Notes under the pieces: generated by a model | Databases searched by the model: none | Seen by the model: only the letters and a program-made list of their open reading frames with translations | Told to the model about the DNA's origin: nothing | Made by a program: the position numbers and the translations under genes | Source: an uncultured Shewanella sp. | GTDB taxonomy: Bacteria; Pseudomonadota; Gammaproteobacteria; Enterobacterales; Shewanellaceae | Direction of reading: 5' to 3' | Length of the DNA stretch: 64,000 nucleotides | NCBI GenBank assembly: GCA_947503555.1 | Contig: CANNEE010000016.1 | Location: 1-64,000 of the forward strand | Part shown: piece after piece, positions 53,792-62,735 of the stretch | Layout: the number at the start of each line of letters is the position of its first letter | Numbering within the stretch: position 1 is the stretch's first letter

Positions 53792-54895
53792 ATGAATATT
53801 GTTATTACTGGTGCTAAAGGATTTATCGGTAAGAATTTGTCATTGTTTCTTAGGGAACAAGGGGCACATAATATCGTTGAAATCGATATTGATACTTCTG
53901 AAACTGAGCTGAGTGAAGCACTTCAGAGTGCGGATTTTGTATTCCATCTTGCGGGTGTGAATCGCCCTAAGAATGAATCAGAATTTAAAGAAGGCAATAC
54001 TGACTTAACTTCCCATATTGTTTCCATATTGAAGGTTAGCGGCCGTAAAGTTCCTTTGATGATTAGTTCATCAACACAGGCTGTTAGTGATAATGCGTAT
54101 GGTGCCAGTAAAGCGCAAGCGGAGAAAGTTGTTGAAGCTTATGGGCAAGAAACAGGCTCACCTTATTTCATTTACCGTTTCCCTAATGTATTCGGTAAGT
54201 GGTGCCGACCCAACTATAACTCTTTTGTAGCAACCTTTTGTCATAACATTCTCAATGATATAGAGGTTAACATTCATGATGCTAATGCGCCCGTCACGTT
54301 GATTTACATCGATGATGTTTGCAAGTGTTTGATGGCTCTGCTAGATGGTGATACGCCTTCCGGTTCGACTAAGGTGACTCCTGAGTACCCAACAACCGTT
54401 GGTTATGTTGCAGACACGCTTAATGGCTTCAAAGGAAGTCGCGATAGCCTTACGATTGACAATGTAGGTGTTGGCCTAGTTCGTGCTTTGTATTCGACTT
54501 ACTTAAGTTACATGCAGCCTGATCAGTTTAGTTATACCATTCCTAGTTATGGGGATGAGAGAGGAGTCTTCAGTGAAATGCTAAAGACGAAACAAGCTGG
54601 TCAATTCTCCTTCTTTACTGCGCATCCTGGTATTACTCGTGGAGGTCATTACCATCATACTAAGAATGAAAAATTCCTAGTGATTAAAGGCCAAGCTTTG
54701 TTCAAATTTGAGCATGTGATCACTGGTGAGCGTTATGAGCTAAGCGTTGATAGTGATACTCCAGAGATCGTTGAGACGGTTCCAGGTTGGTCACACGATG
54801 TAACTAATGTTGGCTCTGAAGAGTTGATCGTTATGTTATGGGCGAATGAAATTTTCGACCGAGAAGCACCTGATACAATTGCTAAACCCCTGTAA
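53792..54895 (+). CDS. wbjC: Capsular sugar reductase with cupin domain (WbjC/CapF type)
   Basis: Second enzyme of UDP-L-FucNAc synthesis, which epimerises at C3 and reduces at C4. The 367-residue protein has an SDR N domain (ITGAKGFIGKNLSLFL at residue 5, FVFHLAGVNRP near 48, YGASKAQAEKVV near 105) and a C-terminal cupin (GGHYHHTKNEKFLVIKGQA near 288, with metal-binding His and Glu). The frame begins at 53750, but the ATG at 53792 fits the family. Confidence 0.93.
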   Translation: MNIVITGAKGFIGKNLSLFLREQGAHNIVEIDIDTSETELSEALQSADFVFHLAGVNRPKNESEFKEGNTDLTSHIVSILKVSGRKVPLMISSSTQAVSDNAYGASKAQAEKVVEAYGQETGSPYFIYRFPNVFGKWCRPNYNSFVATFCHNILNDIEVNIHDANAPVTLIYIDDVCKCLMALLDGDTPSGSTKVTPEYPTTVGYVADTLNGFKGSRDSLTIDNVGVGLVRALYSTYLSYMQPDQFSYTIPSYGDERGVFSEMLKTKQAGQFSFFTAHPGITRGGHYHHTKNEKFLVIKGQALFKFEHVITGERYELSVDSDTPEIVETVPGWSHDVTNVGSEELIVMLWANEIFDREAPDTIAKPL

Positions 54896-54901
54896 GGTAA
54901 A

Positions 54902-56035
54902 ATGATGAAAAAGATGAAAGTAATGTCAGTGGTTGGCACTCGCCCTGAAATTATTCGCTTGTCCCGTGTATTTGCTAAGCTTGATGAACATTGCGAACAT
55001 ATTCTTGTGCACACTGGTCAAAATTATGACTTTGAGTTAAATGAAGTTTTCTTTAATGATCTTGGTGTTCGCAAGCCAGATTACTTCCTAAATGCAGCAG
55101 GAAAAAATGCAGCAGAAACTATTGGCCAAGTTATTATTAAAGTTGATGAAGTGCTTGAGCAAGTACAGCCAGAAGCAATGCTGGTGCTAGGTGATACTAA
55201 CTCTTGCATTTCAGCGCTGCCTGCAAAGCGTCGTAAAGTGCCAATTTTCCATATGGAAGCGGGCAATCGTTGTTTCGATCAACGTGTCCCAGAAGAGACA
55301 AACCGTCGTATTGTTGATCATACTTCGGACATCAATCTAACATACAGCACTATCGCTCGTGATTATCTTCTCGCCGAAGGTTTACCCGCTGATCGCGTGA
55401 TCAAGACGGGCAGCCCTATGTTTGAAGTTCTGAATCATTACATGGCTCAGATTGACGCTTCGGATGTTCTTCAAAGACTGGAGCTGAGCCAAGGTGAATA
55501 CTTTGTAGTGAGCTTGCACCGTGAAGAGAATGTTGATTCTCCAAAGCAATTGGCTAAGTTAGCTGAAACACTGAATACGGTCGCTGAAAGCTATGATTTA
55601 CCACTTATAGTTTCTACTCATCCTCGTACGAGAAATCGTATTGAGGCTCAAGGGCTAGAATTTCATGAGAACATCCAGCTACTTAAGCCAATGGGCTTCC
55701 ATGATTACAACCATCTTCAAAAAAACGCAAAAGCGGTTCTGTCTGATAGTGGTACTATCAATGAAGAGTCTTCAATCATGAACTTTCCTGCACTTAATAT
55801 GCGAGAAGCACATGAAAGACCAGAAGGTATGGAGGAAGCATCAGTAATGATGGTTGGTCTAGCCGTTGAGCGTGTGATACAAGGTTTGAAGGTACTTGAA
55901 AGCCAGCCAACAGGCGAAACTCGTTTACTTCGTCAAGTTGAAGATTACAGCATGCCAAATGTGTCTGACAAGGTGGTTCGTATTATTCATTCTTACACAG
56001 ACTACGTTAAGCGAGTAGTGTGGAAAGAATATTAA
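54902..56035 (+). CDS. wbjD: UDP-N-acetylglucosamine 2-epimerase family enzyme (WbjD/CapG type)
   Basis: Last step to UDP-L-FucNAc, inversion at C2. In 377 residues it has SVVGTRPEIIRLS near residue 9, HTGQNYDFELNEVFF near 39, VLGDTNSCISALPA near 92, HMEAGNRCFDQRVPEETNRR near 117 and SDSGTINEESS near 282, all of the epimerase family. Its place after wbjBC points to FucNAc; it is also related to WbpI. It is the only 2-epimerase in the cluster. Confidence 0.92.
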   Translation: MMKKMKVMSVVGTRPEIIRLSRVFAKLDEHCEHILVHTGQNYDFELNEVFFNDLGVRKPDYFLNAAGKNAAETIGQVIIKVDEVLEQVQPEAMLVLGDTNSCISALPAKRRKVPIFHMEAGNRCFDQRVPEETNRRIVDHTSDINLTYSTIARDYLLAEGLPADRVIKTGSPMFEVLNHYMAQIDASDVLQRLELSQGEYFVVSLHREENVDSPKQLAKLAETLNTVAESYDLPLIVSTHPRTRNRIEAQGLEFHENIQLLKPMGFHDYNHLQKNAKAVLSDSGTINEESSIMNFPALNMREAHERPEGMEEASVMMVGLAVERVIQGLKVLESQPTGETRLLRQVEDYSMPNVSDKVVRIIHSYTDYVKRVVWKEY

Positions 56036-56080
56036 GTTAGAAAATTATCTTCTGTTACGAGTCAAAATGAAGAACCATAA

Positions 56081-57295
56081 ATGAAAATATTGCTGCTAAC
56101 TCAATGGTTTGATCCAGAACCTACCTTTAAAGGGTTGTTGTTCGCTAAAGCTCTGCGTGATGAAGGAAATGAAGTGGAGGTTCTTACAGGGTTTCCTAAT
56201 TATCCAGGAGGAAAAGTATATGATGGCTATAAAATATCGCTGTATAAAAGAGAAGTTATTGATGGAATAACGGTACATAGAGTTCCACTTTATCCTAATC
56301 ACGATGGCTCAGCGTTCAAACGAGTTTTAAATTATGTTTCTTTTGCTGCAAGCTCTACAATTCTGGGATTACTAAAGACTCGAGGAATAGATGTTATTTA
56401 CAGTTATCATCCTCCATTGACAACTAGCTTAGCGGCAGTACTTCTAAGTATGTTTAAACGCGTTCCGTTTGTTGTTGATATCCAAGATTTATGGCCAGAT
56501 ACATTAAGCGCAACAGGCATGGTTAATAATAGGACGGTGCTTGATATTGTCGATAAAGTGTGTAATTTCGTGTACGGTAAGTCTGCTAAAATAGTCGTTC
56601 TTTCTCCTGGCTTTAAAAAACGATTGATATCTAAGGGAGTTCCAAAAGATAAAGTTGAAGTTATATACAATTGGTGTGATGAGGAAGTATTTCAACATCC
56701 TTCTTTTTGTGATATTGAGTTACCAAATAATGGCTGCCTCAATTTAGTATTTGCTGGAAACTTAGGTTTAGCTCAAGGAATTACATCCATTGTCGGAGCG
56801 GCAAGTGAGCTAAAGGTGCGCAATGTTTCAGCCAATATAGTATTCATTGGTGATGGGGTATCTAAATCGTCTGCTATGGAATTAGTCAAAGATGGTTGTT
56901 TAAATAATGTATTTTTTCTTCCGAGAGTACCAATGAACCAAGTTGGAAGCATCTTAAATTCAGCGGATGCTTTATTGGTGCATCTCACCGATGATGACCT
57001 CTTCTCGATTACAATTCCTTCGAAAACCCAGGCTTATTTAGCTGTAGGGAAACCGATAGTGATGGCAGTTAATGGTGATGCTTCTGAGTTGATATCTGCA
57101 GCAAAAGCAGGGATTTGTTGCGAAGCGAACTGCTCTAAATCTCTGGCTGATGCTGTTGAGAAAATGACACAGTTAAGTCTTGAAGAACGAAGCTTAATGG
57201 CCGTAAATGCAAGAGAATTTTATAAAAGTCAATTGTCGTTAAAGCATGGAGTAAAAAAATTTATGGAATTATTTGGTGAGGTTACTCATAAATGA
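56081..57295 (+). CDS. GT4 glycosyltransferase, WbuB-like (probable L-FucNAc transferase)
   Basis: A 404-residue GT-B enzyme beginning MKILLLTQWFDPEP, typical of WbuB-like transferases that add L-FucNAc to a lipid-linked diamino sugar. Further family marks are VLTGFPNYPGGKVYDGY near residue 34, YSYHPPLTTSLAA near 108, VVDIQDLWPDTL near 129 and the nucleotide-binding part LVFAGNLGLAQGI near 222 with PSKTQAYLAVGKPIV near 313. It follows the FucNAc genes and overlaps the initiating transferase by 4 nt. The donor is inferred. Confidence 0.85.
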   Translation: MKILLLTQWFDPEPTFKGLLFAKALRDEGNEVEVLTGFPNYPGGKVYDGYKISLYKREVIDGITVHRVPLYPNHDGSAFKRVLNYVSFAASSTILGLLKTRGIDVIYSYHPPLTTSLAAVLLSMFKRVPFVVDIQDLWPDTLSATGMVNNRTVLDIVDKVCNFVYGKSAKIVVLSPGFKKRLISKGVPKDKVEVIYNWCDEEVFQHPSFCDIELPNNGCLNLVFAGNLGLAQGITSIVGAASELKVRNVSANIVFIGDGVSKSSAMELVKDGCLNNVFFLPRVPMNQVGSILNSADALLVHLTDDDLFSITIPSKTQAYLAVGKPIVMAVNGDASELISAAKAGICCEANCSKSLADAVEKMTQLSLEERSLMAVNAREFYKSQLSLKHGVKKFMELFGEVTHK

Positions 57296-57885
57296 AAAGG
57301 CTTTTTGATATTTTAGTATCACTGTTAGCATTATTTCTATTATTTCCACTTATCATCCTAACGGGATTTCTTGTCAAAATGAAGCTTGGGTCTCCTGTGC
57401 TATATCATCAGGCTAGGCCGGGGTTAGGTGGGAAACTATTTAAAATGTTAAAATTTCGCTCAATGCGAGATGCATATGATGAACAGGGAAACATGTTACC
57501 TGATAGTGAGAGGTTATCTTCTTTTGGTAAAAAATTGAGAAGCTCCAGTTTAGATGAGCTTCCAGGGTTATGGAATGTTCTTAAGGGAGAAATGAGCCTT
57601 GTAGGCCCTCGTCCTTTATTAGTTGACTATTTACCCTTGTATAGCGATAGGCAAGCTCGAAGGCATAATGTTAGGCCTGGAATTACAGGATGGGCTCAAG
57701 TTAATGGACGTAACGCTCTTAGCTGGGAAGACAAATTTGAACTTGATATTTGGTACGTCGAGAATCAAAGTTTTATGCTAGATATCAAGATATTATTGTT
57801 AACAATAAAAAAAGTTTTCATAAAGGAAGGTATTTCTGCGGCAGGTGAAGCCACTATGCCTAGGTTTAAAGGTTCTAAAAAATGA
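57292..57885 (+). CDS. Initiating phosphoglycosyl transferase (PglC-like, monotopic)
   Basis: Transfers the first sugar-1-phosphate of the repeat to undecaprenyl phosphate. The 197-residue protein is the short PglC form: a reentrant helix at residues 4-27, then KMLKFRSMRDA near 46, SLDELPGLWNVLKGEMSLVGPRP near 83 and RPGITGWAQVNGRN near 126. Its substrate is probably the diamino-trideoxy sugar made by the neighbouring genes. Overlaps both neighbours by 4 nt. Confidence 0.92.
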   Translation: MKRLFDILVSLLALFLLFPLIILTGFLVKMKLGSPVLYHQARPGLGGKLFKMLKFRSMRDAYDEQGNMLPDSERLSSFGKKLRSSSLDELPGLWNVLKGEMSLVGPRPLLVDYLPLYSDRQARRHNVRPGITGWAQVNGRNALSWEDKFELDIWYVENQSFMLDIKILLLTIKKVFIKEGISAAGEATMPRFKGSKK

Positions 57886-58517
57886 GAAAGTTAGTAGTTG
57901 TTGGTGGAGGTGGGTTTGCAAAGGAGATTGTGTGGCTAGCAAGGGATTGTGGATATGATGTTGTGGGTGTTTTAGATGACAATATTCAAGCCCATGCAGA
58001 GTTAGTTGCCAATGCAAAAATCATAGGGGGGGTTGACGACTGGATCAAGTTTCCTGATGTAGAGTTCATTATCGCAATTGGAGCTCCTCGGACGAGAAAA
58101 GCTGTATATGAAAAGATGATGCATCTTGGTTCTCCTCGCTTTGCAACTTTAATTCACCCTACCGCTGCTATATCTTCGTTTGTTAGTATTGGTGAAGGTT
58201 CTATTGTTTGTGCTGGCTGTATTATTACAGTTGATGTAGAAATTGGATCGCACTGTATTTTCAATTTGAATGTAACTATTGGCCATGATTGTGTCATTAG
58301 TAGTTTCACCACCATAGCTCCTATGGTTGCTGTCTCCGGAAACGTGACAATGGAGCTTGGTGTTGAAGTTGGTACCGGCGCTTCTATTAGGCAAGGAGTT
58401 ACCTTAGGTCGTGGCTCTATGCTTGGGATGGGTGCTGTTCTCACGAAGAGTATTTCAGATTGTGTTATTTTTGCAGGGAATCCCGCGAGACGATTAAAGG
58501 ATCATTTACCATTATGA
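57882..58517 (+). CDS. PglD/NeuD-family sugar N-acyltransferase
   Basis: Acylates the 4-amino group of UDP-2,4-diamino-trideoxy sugars (acetyl in PglD). The 211-residue protein has a Rossmann-like start VVVGGGGFAKEIVWLARDCGYDVVGVLDD and hexapeptide repeats from about residue 95, with the catalytic His in VTIGHDC near 128 and VFAGNPARRL near the end. It lies between the initiating transferase and a 3-hydroxybutyryl-CoA dehydrogenase, so the donor may be 3-hydroxybutyryl rather than acetyl; that is inference. Confidence 0.87.
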   Translation: MRKLVVVGGGGFAKEIVWLARDCGYDVVGVLDDNIQAHAELVANAKIIGGVDDWIKFPDVEFIIAIGAPRTRKAVYEKMMHLGSPRFATLIHPTAAISSFVSIGEGSIVCAGCIITVDVEIGSHCIFNLNVTIGHDCVISSFTTIAPMVAVSGNVTMELGVEVGTGASIRQGVTLGRGSMLGMGAVLTKSISDCVIFAGNPARRLKDHLPL

Positions 58518-59356
58518 AAGTAGTTGTTATTGGAAGCGGTACAATGGGCTCAGGAATAGCTCAAACCTTAGTTGTTAGTGACTCAGTGAGTCAATTGGTA
58601 GTGATTGCTCGTGAACAAAATCGTTTAGATAGCGTTTCTTCTGCATGTAGTAAACACATAAAGCGATATATAAAGCTCAACTCTATAGCAACTCCTATAG
58701 AAAGTTATAAAAATAAGCTTAAACTTAGTACATCTTTTCAGGCTGTAGAAGGCGCTGATATCGTCATTGAGGCGGTGGCTGAGCTCTCCGAGATAAAGAA
58801 AAGTGTTTTTAACTCTATAAGACCGTATCTTCAGTCTTCGACCATTGTAGCTTCAAATACTTCATCCCTTTCAATAACTGAATTTGCAAATCTATTGGAC
58901 TACCCCGCGAATTTGGTTGGAATGCACTTTTTTAATCCTGCTCCAATCATGGAGTTGGTTGAAATTGTACGAGGGCTTTTAACTTCAGAAGAAACAATTG
59001 AAACTGTTAGTGCGTTTGCAGAAAAGCTTGGTAAAAAGCCTGTTACGGTTAATGAGGCACCAGGCTTCGTCGTTAATAGGATGTTGATACCTATGATAAA
59101 TGAAGCTATCAGTATCCTTGCAGAAGGAGTTGCTACTGCCGAGGACATTGATAAGGCTATGAAGTTCGGAGCTCATCATCCTATGGGGCCTTTAGCTCTG
59201 GCTGATTTAATTGGTAATGACGTTAACCTGTCTATTATGGAGACTCTCCATAATGAGACAGGGGACCCTAAATATAGAGCACATCCTCTTTTGCGAAAAA
59301 TGGTTAGGGCGAATCTTTTAGGTCGTAAAACTAAGAAAGGTTTTTTTGAGTATTGA
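58514..59356 (+). CDS. 3-hydroxybutyryl-CoA dehydrogenase (HBD/PaaH type)
   Basis: Interconverts acetoacetyl-CoA and (S)-3-hydroxybutyryl-CoA with NAD(P)H. The 280-residue protein has VVVIGSGTMGSGIAQ at residue 3, ADIVIEAVAELSEIKKSVF near 83, SNTSSLSITE near 115, the catalytic His in VGMHFFNPAPIMELVEIV near 138 and GFVVNRMLIPMINEA near 185, with a C-terminal KKGFFEY. Both length and motifs are those of stand-alone HBD. The ATG at 58514 overlaps the pglD-like stop by 4 nt, so it is translationally tied to the sugar genes. Its presence in a glycan locus is unusual. Confidence 0.9.
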   Translation: MKVVVIGSGTMGSGIAQTLVVSDSVSQLVVIAREQNRLDSVSSACSKHIKRYIKLNSIATPIESYKNKLKLSTSFQAVEGADIVIEAVAELSEIKKSVFNSIRPYLQSSTIVASNTSSLSITEFANLLDYPANLVGMHFFNPAPIMELVEIVRGLLTSEETIETVSAFAEKLGKKPVTVNEAPGFVVNRMLIPMINEAISILAEGVATAEDIDKAMKFGAHHPMGPLALADLIGNDVNLSIMETLHNETGDPKYRAHPLLRKMVRANLLGRKTKKGFFEY

Positions 59357-59358
59357 AT

Positions 59359-60546
59359 ATGTTAAATTCTTTTTTTTCATCATGGCCATCTTTTACACAA
59401 GAAGAAGCTGATGCTGTAAGCCGAGTTATTTTGTCTAATAAGGTGAATTATTGGACTGGAAATGAGGGACGTGAATTCGAGAAAGAGTTTGCTGCTTGGA
59501 CTGGCTCTGAATATGCGGTTGCTTTAGGTAACGGTACATTAGCATTAGATGTGGCGCTCAAAGCGTTAAAGATTGGTGAAGGCGACGAAGTCATAACGAC
59601 TTCACGGACCTTTTTAGCTTCAGCTTCCTCAATCGTTACCTCTGGGGCCGCTCCTGTGTTTGCAGATGTAGATTTAAATAGTCAGAATATTACAGCAGAT
59701 ACAATAAGGTCGGTTTTAACTTCAAAAACTAAGGCTGTTATAGTTGTCCACTTAGCAGGAATGCCCGCTGAAATGGATGAAATAATGATGCTCAGCGAAG
59801 AACATGGCTTTTATGTCATTGAAGATTGTGCTCAGGCTCATGGTGCTATGTACAAAGGACGTTCTGTTGGTTCAATTGGACATATCGGTGCTTGGTCGTT
59901 TTGCCAGGATAAGATTATGACCACCGGTGGTGAAGGTGGGATGGTTACTACAAACGATAAAGAGTTATGGTCTTTTATGTGGTCTTATAAAGATCATGGT
60001 AAGAGTTATGACGCTATATATCACCGACAGCATCCACCGGGATTTCGTTGGTTGCATGAAAGTTTTGGTACGAATTGGCGGATGACTGAAATGCAAGCGG
60101 TTATCGGTCGAATTCAGCTAATTCGTATGGGGGACTGGAAACAACGTCGTCGGAATAATGCCAAAAAAATTGATTTAGCCGTTTCCGAAATTGATCTTGT
60201 TAGGACTGTGAAAGTTCCTAGCTATATGGAGCATGCTGAATATAAACATTACCTATTTATACGGCCTGAGTATTTGGCAGAAACTTGGTCTCGGGATCGT
60301 ATAGTCGATGAAATTGTAGCTAGAGGAGTACCTGCTTTTCAAGGTAGCTGTTCAGAAGTCTATCTAGAAAAAGCATTTGATAACACTCCTTGGCGGCCAA
60401 CTGAGCGTTTGAAAAATGCTAAGGAACTAGGTGAAACAAGTTTGATGTTTCTTGTTCACCCAAGTTTGTCGGATAATGAAATCAGCAAAACATGCCAAGT
60501 TATTCGAACAGTACTTTTAGAGGCATCAAAGTCAATTATATCATAA
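59359..60546 (+). CDS. DegT-family nucleotide-sugar aminotransferase (PglE/WecE-like)
   Basis: PLP enzyme that probably converts the UDP-4-keto-6-deoxy sugar to the 4-amino sugar. The 395-residue protein has GNGTLALDVALKAL near residue 56, EDCAQAHGAMYKGRSVGSIG near 155 and PLP-Lys in WSFCQDKIMTTGGEGG near 184. I use the ATG at 59359, 2 nt after the HBD stop, over the in-frame TTG at 59353. Together with WbpM- and PglD-like genes it forms a bacillosamine-type set. Confidence 0.88.
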   Translation: MLNSFFSSWPSFTQEEADAVSRVILSNKVNYWTGNEGREFEKEFAAWTGSEYAVALGNGTLALDVALKALKIGEGDEVITTSRTFLASASSIVTSGAAPVFADVDLNSQNITADTIRSVLTSKTKAVIVVHLAGMPAEMDEIMMLSEEHGFYVIEDCAQAHGAMYKGRSVGSIGHIGAWSFCQDKIMTTGGEGGMVTTNDKELWSFMWSYKDHGKSYDAIYHRQHPPGFRWLHESFGTNWRMTEMQAVIGRIQLIRMGDWKQRRRNNAKKIDLAVSEIDLVRTVKVPSYMEHAEYKHYLFIRPEYLAETWSRDRIVDEIVARGVPAFQGSCSEVYLEKAFDNTPWRPTERLKNAKELGETSLMFLVHPSLSDNEISKTCQVIRTVLLEASKSIIS

Positions 60547-60695
60547 GACTATTGTTTCGTTGGAAGTGTAACCAACCTCTTATTTGCCGCAAAGTTAACT
60601 TTTAATTTACTATTTTGCAGCGATAATAATTTTTTGATTACTCATGAAGAGCTCAATGTCACAATATGAATCAAATTAATAAATTGGGGCAAAAG

Positions 60696-62630
60696 ATGGA
60701 GTTTTTGCAGTTTTTGTTTTCGTTGAAACGTAGTCATAAGCGAGCTGTAAGCGTGCTTATTGACTTCGTTTTCTTAACGCTCGCATTTTGGTTTGCAATG
60801 GTAGTTAGATTAGATTCAGTTGAATCCCTAGCTGCCCCTGCGCTTTGGGGCTTGGTGTTTATCATGTCGCCATTGAGTATTGCGGCATTTATAAAGCTTG
60901 GTTTATATAGAGCTGTTTTGCGCTATATGGGGCTTCAAGCTCTATCAGCTATTTTCATTGGAGTCGTATTTTCAACTGTTTGTTTAGTTACTTTATCTTA
61001 TTTTCTGGGAATCGATATTCCTAGAACAGTTCCTTTTATTTATGCTGCATTTGCTATTGTTTTTATAGGAGGATCACGGGGGATTATTCGCTCGGCTGTG
61101 GGCTCTGGAATGAAGCGAAATGGTGCGCCAGTTATCATTTATGGTGCAGGTGTCTCCGGTAGGCAGTTACTAATGAGCCTTGCGCATAGCCAAGAGTATC
61201 ATCCCATTGCGTTTGTCGATGATGATAAATCGATTCAGGGTGCCATAATACAAGGAGTATCGGTTCACTCACCTAACGCTATTGCTAAGTTTGCCGAAAG
61301 TCATGAATCCATCAAGGTGTTATTAGCTATGCCAAGTGTAAGTCGTGGCCGCCGCCAAGAGATACTTTTTGAGCTAGAACAATTGTCTTTGAAAGTATTA
61401 ACCATTCCAGCAATGGCTGATATTGTTAGTGGCGAGAAGCAGTATAGCGATGTAAAAGAAGTCGAAATTGAAGACTTACTTGGTAGGGATTCCGTAGCAC
61501 CGAGAGAAGACCTTTTAGCTTTAAACATTAAAAATAAAGTTGTTATGGTCACAGGAGCCGGTGGCTCAATTGGCTCTGAGCTTTGTCGCCAGATTTTAAA
61601 GTCGCAGCCCAAAAAACTGGTCTTGTTTGAAGTATCTGAATTTGCGTTGTATTCCATTGAAAGAGAGTTAATTACAACAGCTAAGGAGCTTGATTTAAAA
61701 ATAGAGATTCTCCCTATGCTTGGCTCTATTCAAGATAAAGAGCGGGTTGAGAGAGTCATGGCAAGCTTTGCAGTTAATACAGTTTATCACGCAGCTGCTT
61801 ATAAACATGTCCCTTTAGTTGAGCATAATGTTGTCGAAGGGGTGCGCAATAATATTTTAGGCACGCTATATACAGCACAAGCTGCCATTGCGACCAATGT
61901 AGATACTTTTGTATTGGTTTCAACAGATAAGGCTGTAAGACCAACCAATGTGATGGGGACGACAAAACGTATGGCAGAGCTTGCGTTGCAGGCCCTCGCG
62001 AAAGAAGAGCACAGTACTCGTTTTTGTATGGTTCGTTTTGGCAATGTTCTTGGGTCTTCTGGCTCTGTCGTCCCGCTGTTCCGTAAGCAAATTGCCGCTG
62101 GTGGCCCAGTTACTGTCACTCATCCTGACATTACTCGTTTCTTTATGACGATTCCTGAAGCATCACAATTAGTGATACAAGCCGGCGCTATGGGGAAAGG
62201 TGGTGATGTATTTGTACTTGATATGGGCGAGTCTGTCAGAATTGTAGATTTGGCTGAAAAAATGATTCGCCTAAGTGGTTATGAAGTTAAAAATAGCAGT
62301 AACCCCAATGGAGATATCGAAATTAAATTTAGTGGACTACGACCTGGTGAGAAGCTATATGAAGAACTCTTGATTGGCGACGATGTTACTGGTACTGAGC
62401 ATGAAAGAATTATGACTGCTAATGAGACTTTCTTGCCATGGGACGAATTTGAACAGCTAATAGGTGAGTTATCTAGCGCATGTGAAGAGCTACAGCATGA
62501 TGTTATTCGTAAAATACTGCTTGAAGCTCCAACCGGCTTTAACCCGACAGACGGAATTTGTGATCTTGTTTGGAAACAGGTTCAAGAGGGCAAGAGTAAA
62601 GCTGATAAAGTTGTACCGCTAGTTTCTTAA
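60696..62630 (+). CDS. wbpM: Membrane-anchored UDP-GlcNAc 4,6-dehydratase (WbpM/PglF type)
   Basis: Converts UDP-GlcNAc to the 4-keto-6-deoxy intermediate of QuiNAc/bacillosamine-type sugars. The 644-residue protein has four membrane helices in the first 150 residues, a first Rossmann domain (IYGAGVSGRQLLMSL near 148) and the catalytic SDR domain (VMVTGAGGSIGSELCRQI near 284, HAAAYKHVPLVEHN near 365, STDKAVRPTNVMGTTKR near 410). The ATG at 60696, 6 nt after GGGG, aligns with the WbpM start; an in-frame ATG at 60666 has no ribosome site. Last gene of the cluster. Confidence 0.93.
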   Translation: MEFLQFLFSLKRSHKRAVSVLIDFVFLTLAFWFAMVVRLDSVESLAAPALWGLVFIMSPLSIAAFIKLGLYRAVLRYMGLQALSAIFIGVVFSTVCLVTLSYFLGIDIPRTVPFIYAAFAIVFIGGSRGIIRSAVGSGMKRNGAPVIIYGAGVSGRQLLMSLAHSQEYHPIAFVDDDKSIQGAIIQGVSVHSPNAIAKFAESHESIKVLLAMPSVSRGRRQEILFELEQLSLKVLTIPAMADIVSGEKQYSDVKEVEIEDLLGRDSVAPREDLLALNIKNKVVMVTGAGGSIGSELCRQILKSQPKKLVLFEVSEFALYSIERELITTAKELDLKIEILPMLGSIQDKERVERVMASFAVNTVYHAAAYKHVPLVEHNVVEGVRNNILGTLYTAQAAIATNVDTFVLVSTDKAVRPTNVMGTTKRMAELALQALAKEEHSTRFCMVRFGNVLGSSGSVVPLFRKQIAAGGPVTVTHPDITRFFMTIPEASQLVIQAGAMGKGGDVFVLDMGESVRIVDLAEKMIRLSGYEVKNSSNPNGDIEIKFSGLRPGEKLYEELLIGDDVTGTEHERIMTANETFLPWDEFEQLIGELSSACEELQHDVIRKILLEAPTGFNPTDGICDLVWKQVQEGKSKADKVVPLVS

Positions 62631-62677
62631 TTTTAATTTCGCAATCATCAGATATTGCGATACTATGTTGTGTCAAT

Positions 62678-62714
62678 GGGCTGAGTTCTTAATATGAATT
62701 CGGCCCTTTGTATT
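62678..62714 (+). terminator. Terminator at the end of the polysaccharide cluster
   Basis: 11-bp stem GGGCTGAGTTC / GAATTCGGCCC with two G-U pairs and a 7-nt loop, followed by TTTGTATTTTATTT, 47 nt after wbpM. A 7-bp inverted repeat (TCGCAAT / ATTGCGA, 62639-62660) precedes it. Confidence 0.75.
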
Positions 62715-62735
62715 TTATTTATATTGGATGTAATG

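Noticed and set aside
42547-60546. Two DegT aminotransferases as recent duplicates
   Set aside because: Their openings, lengths and PLP-lysine contexts differ (AKPLGCYGDGG and CQDKIMTTGGEGG), so they are separate family members with different sugars.
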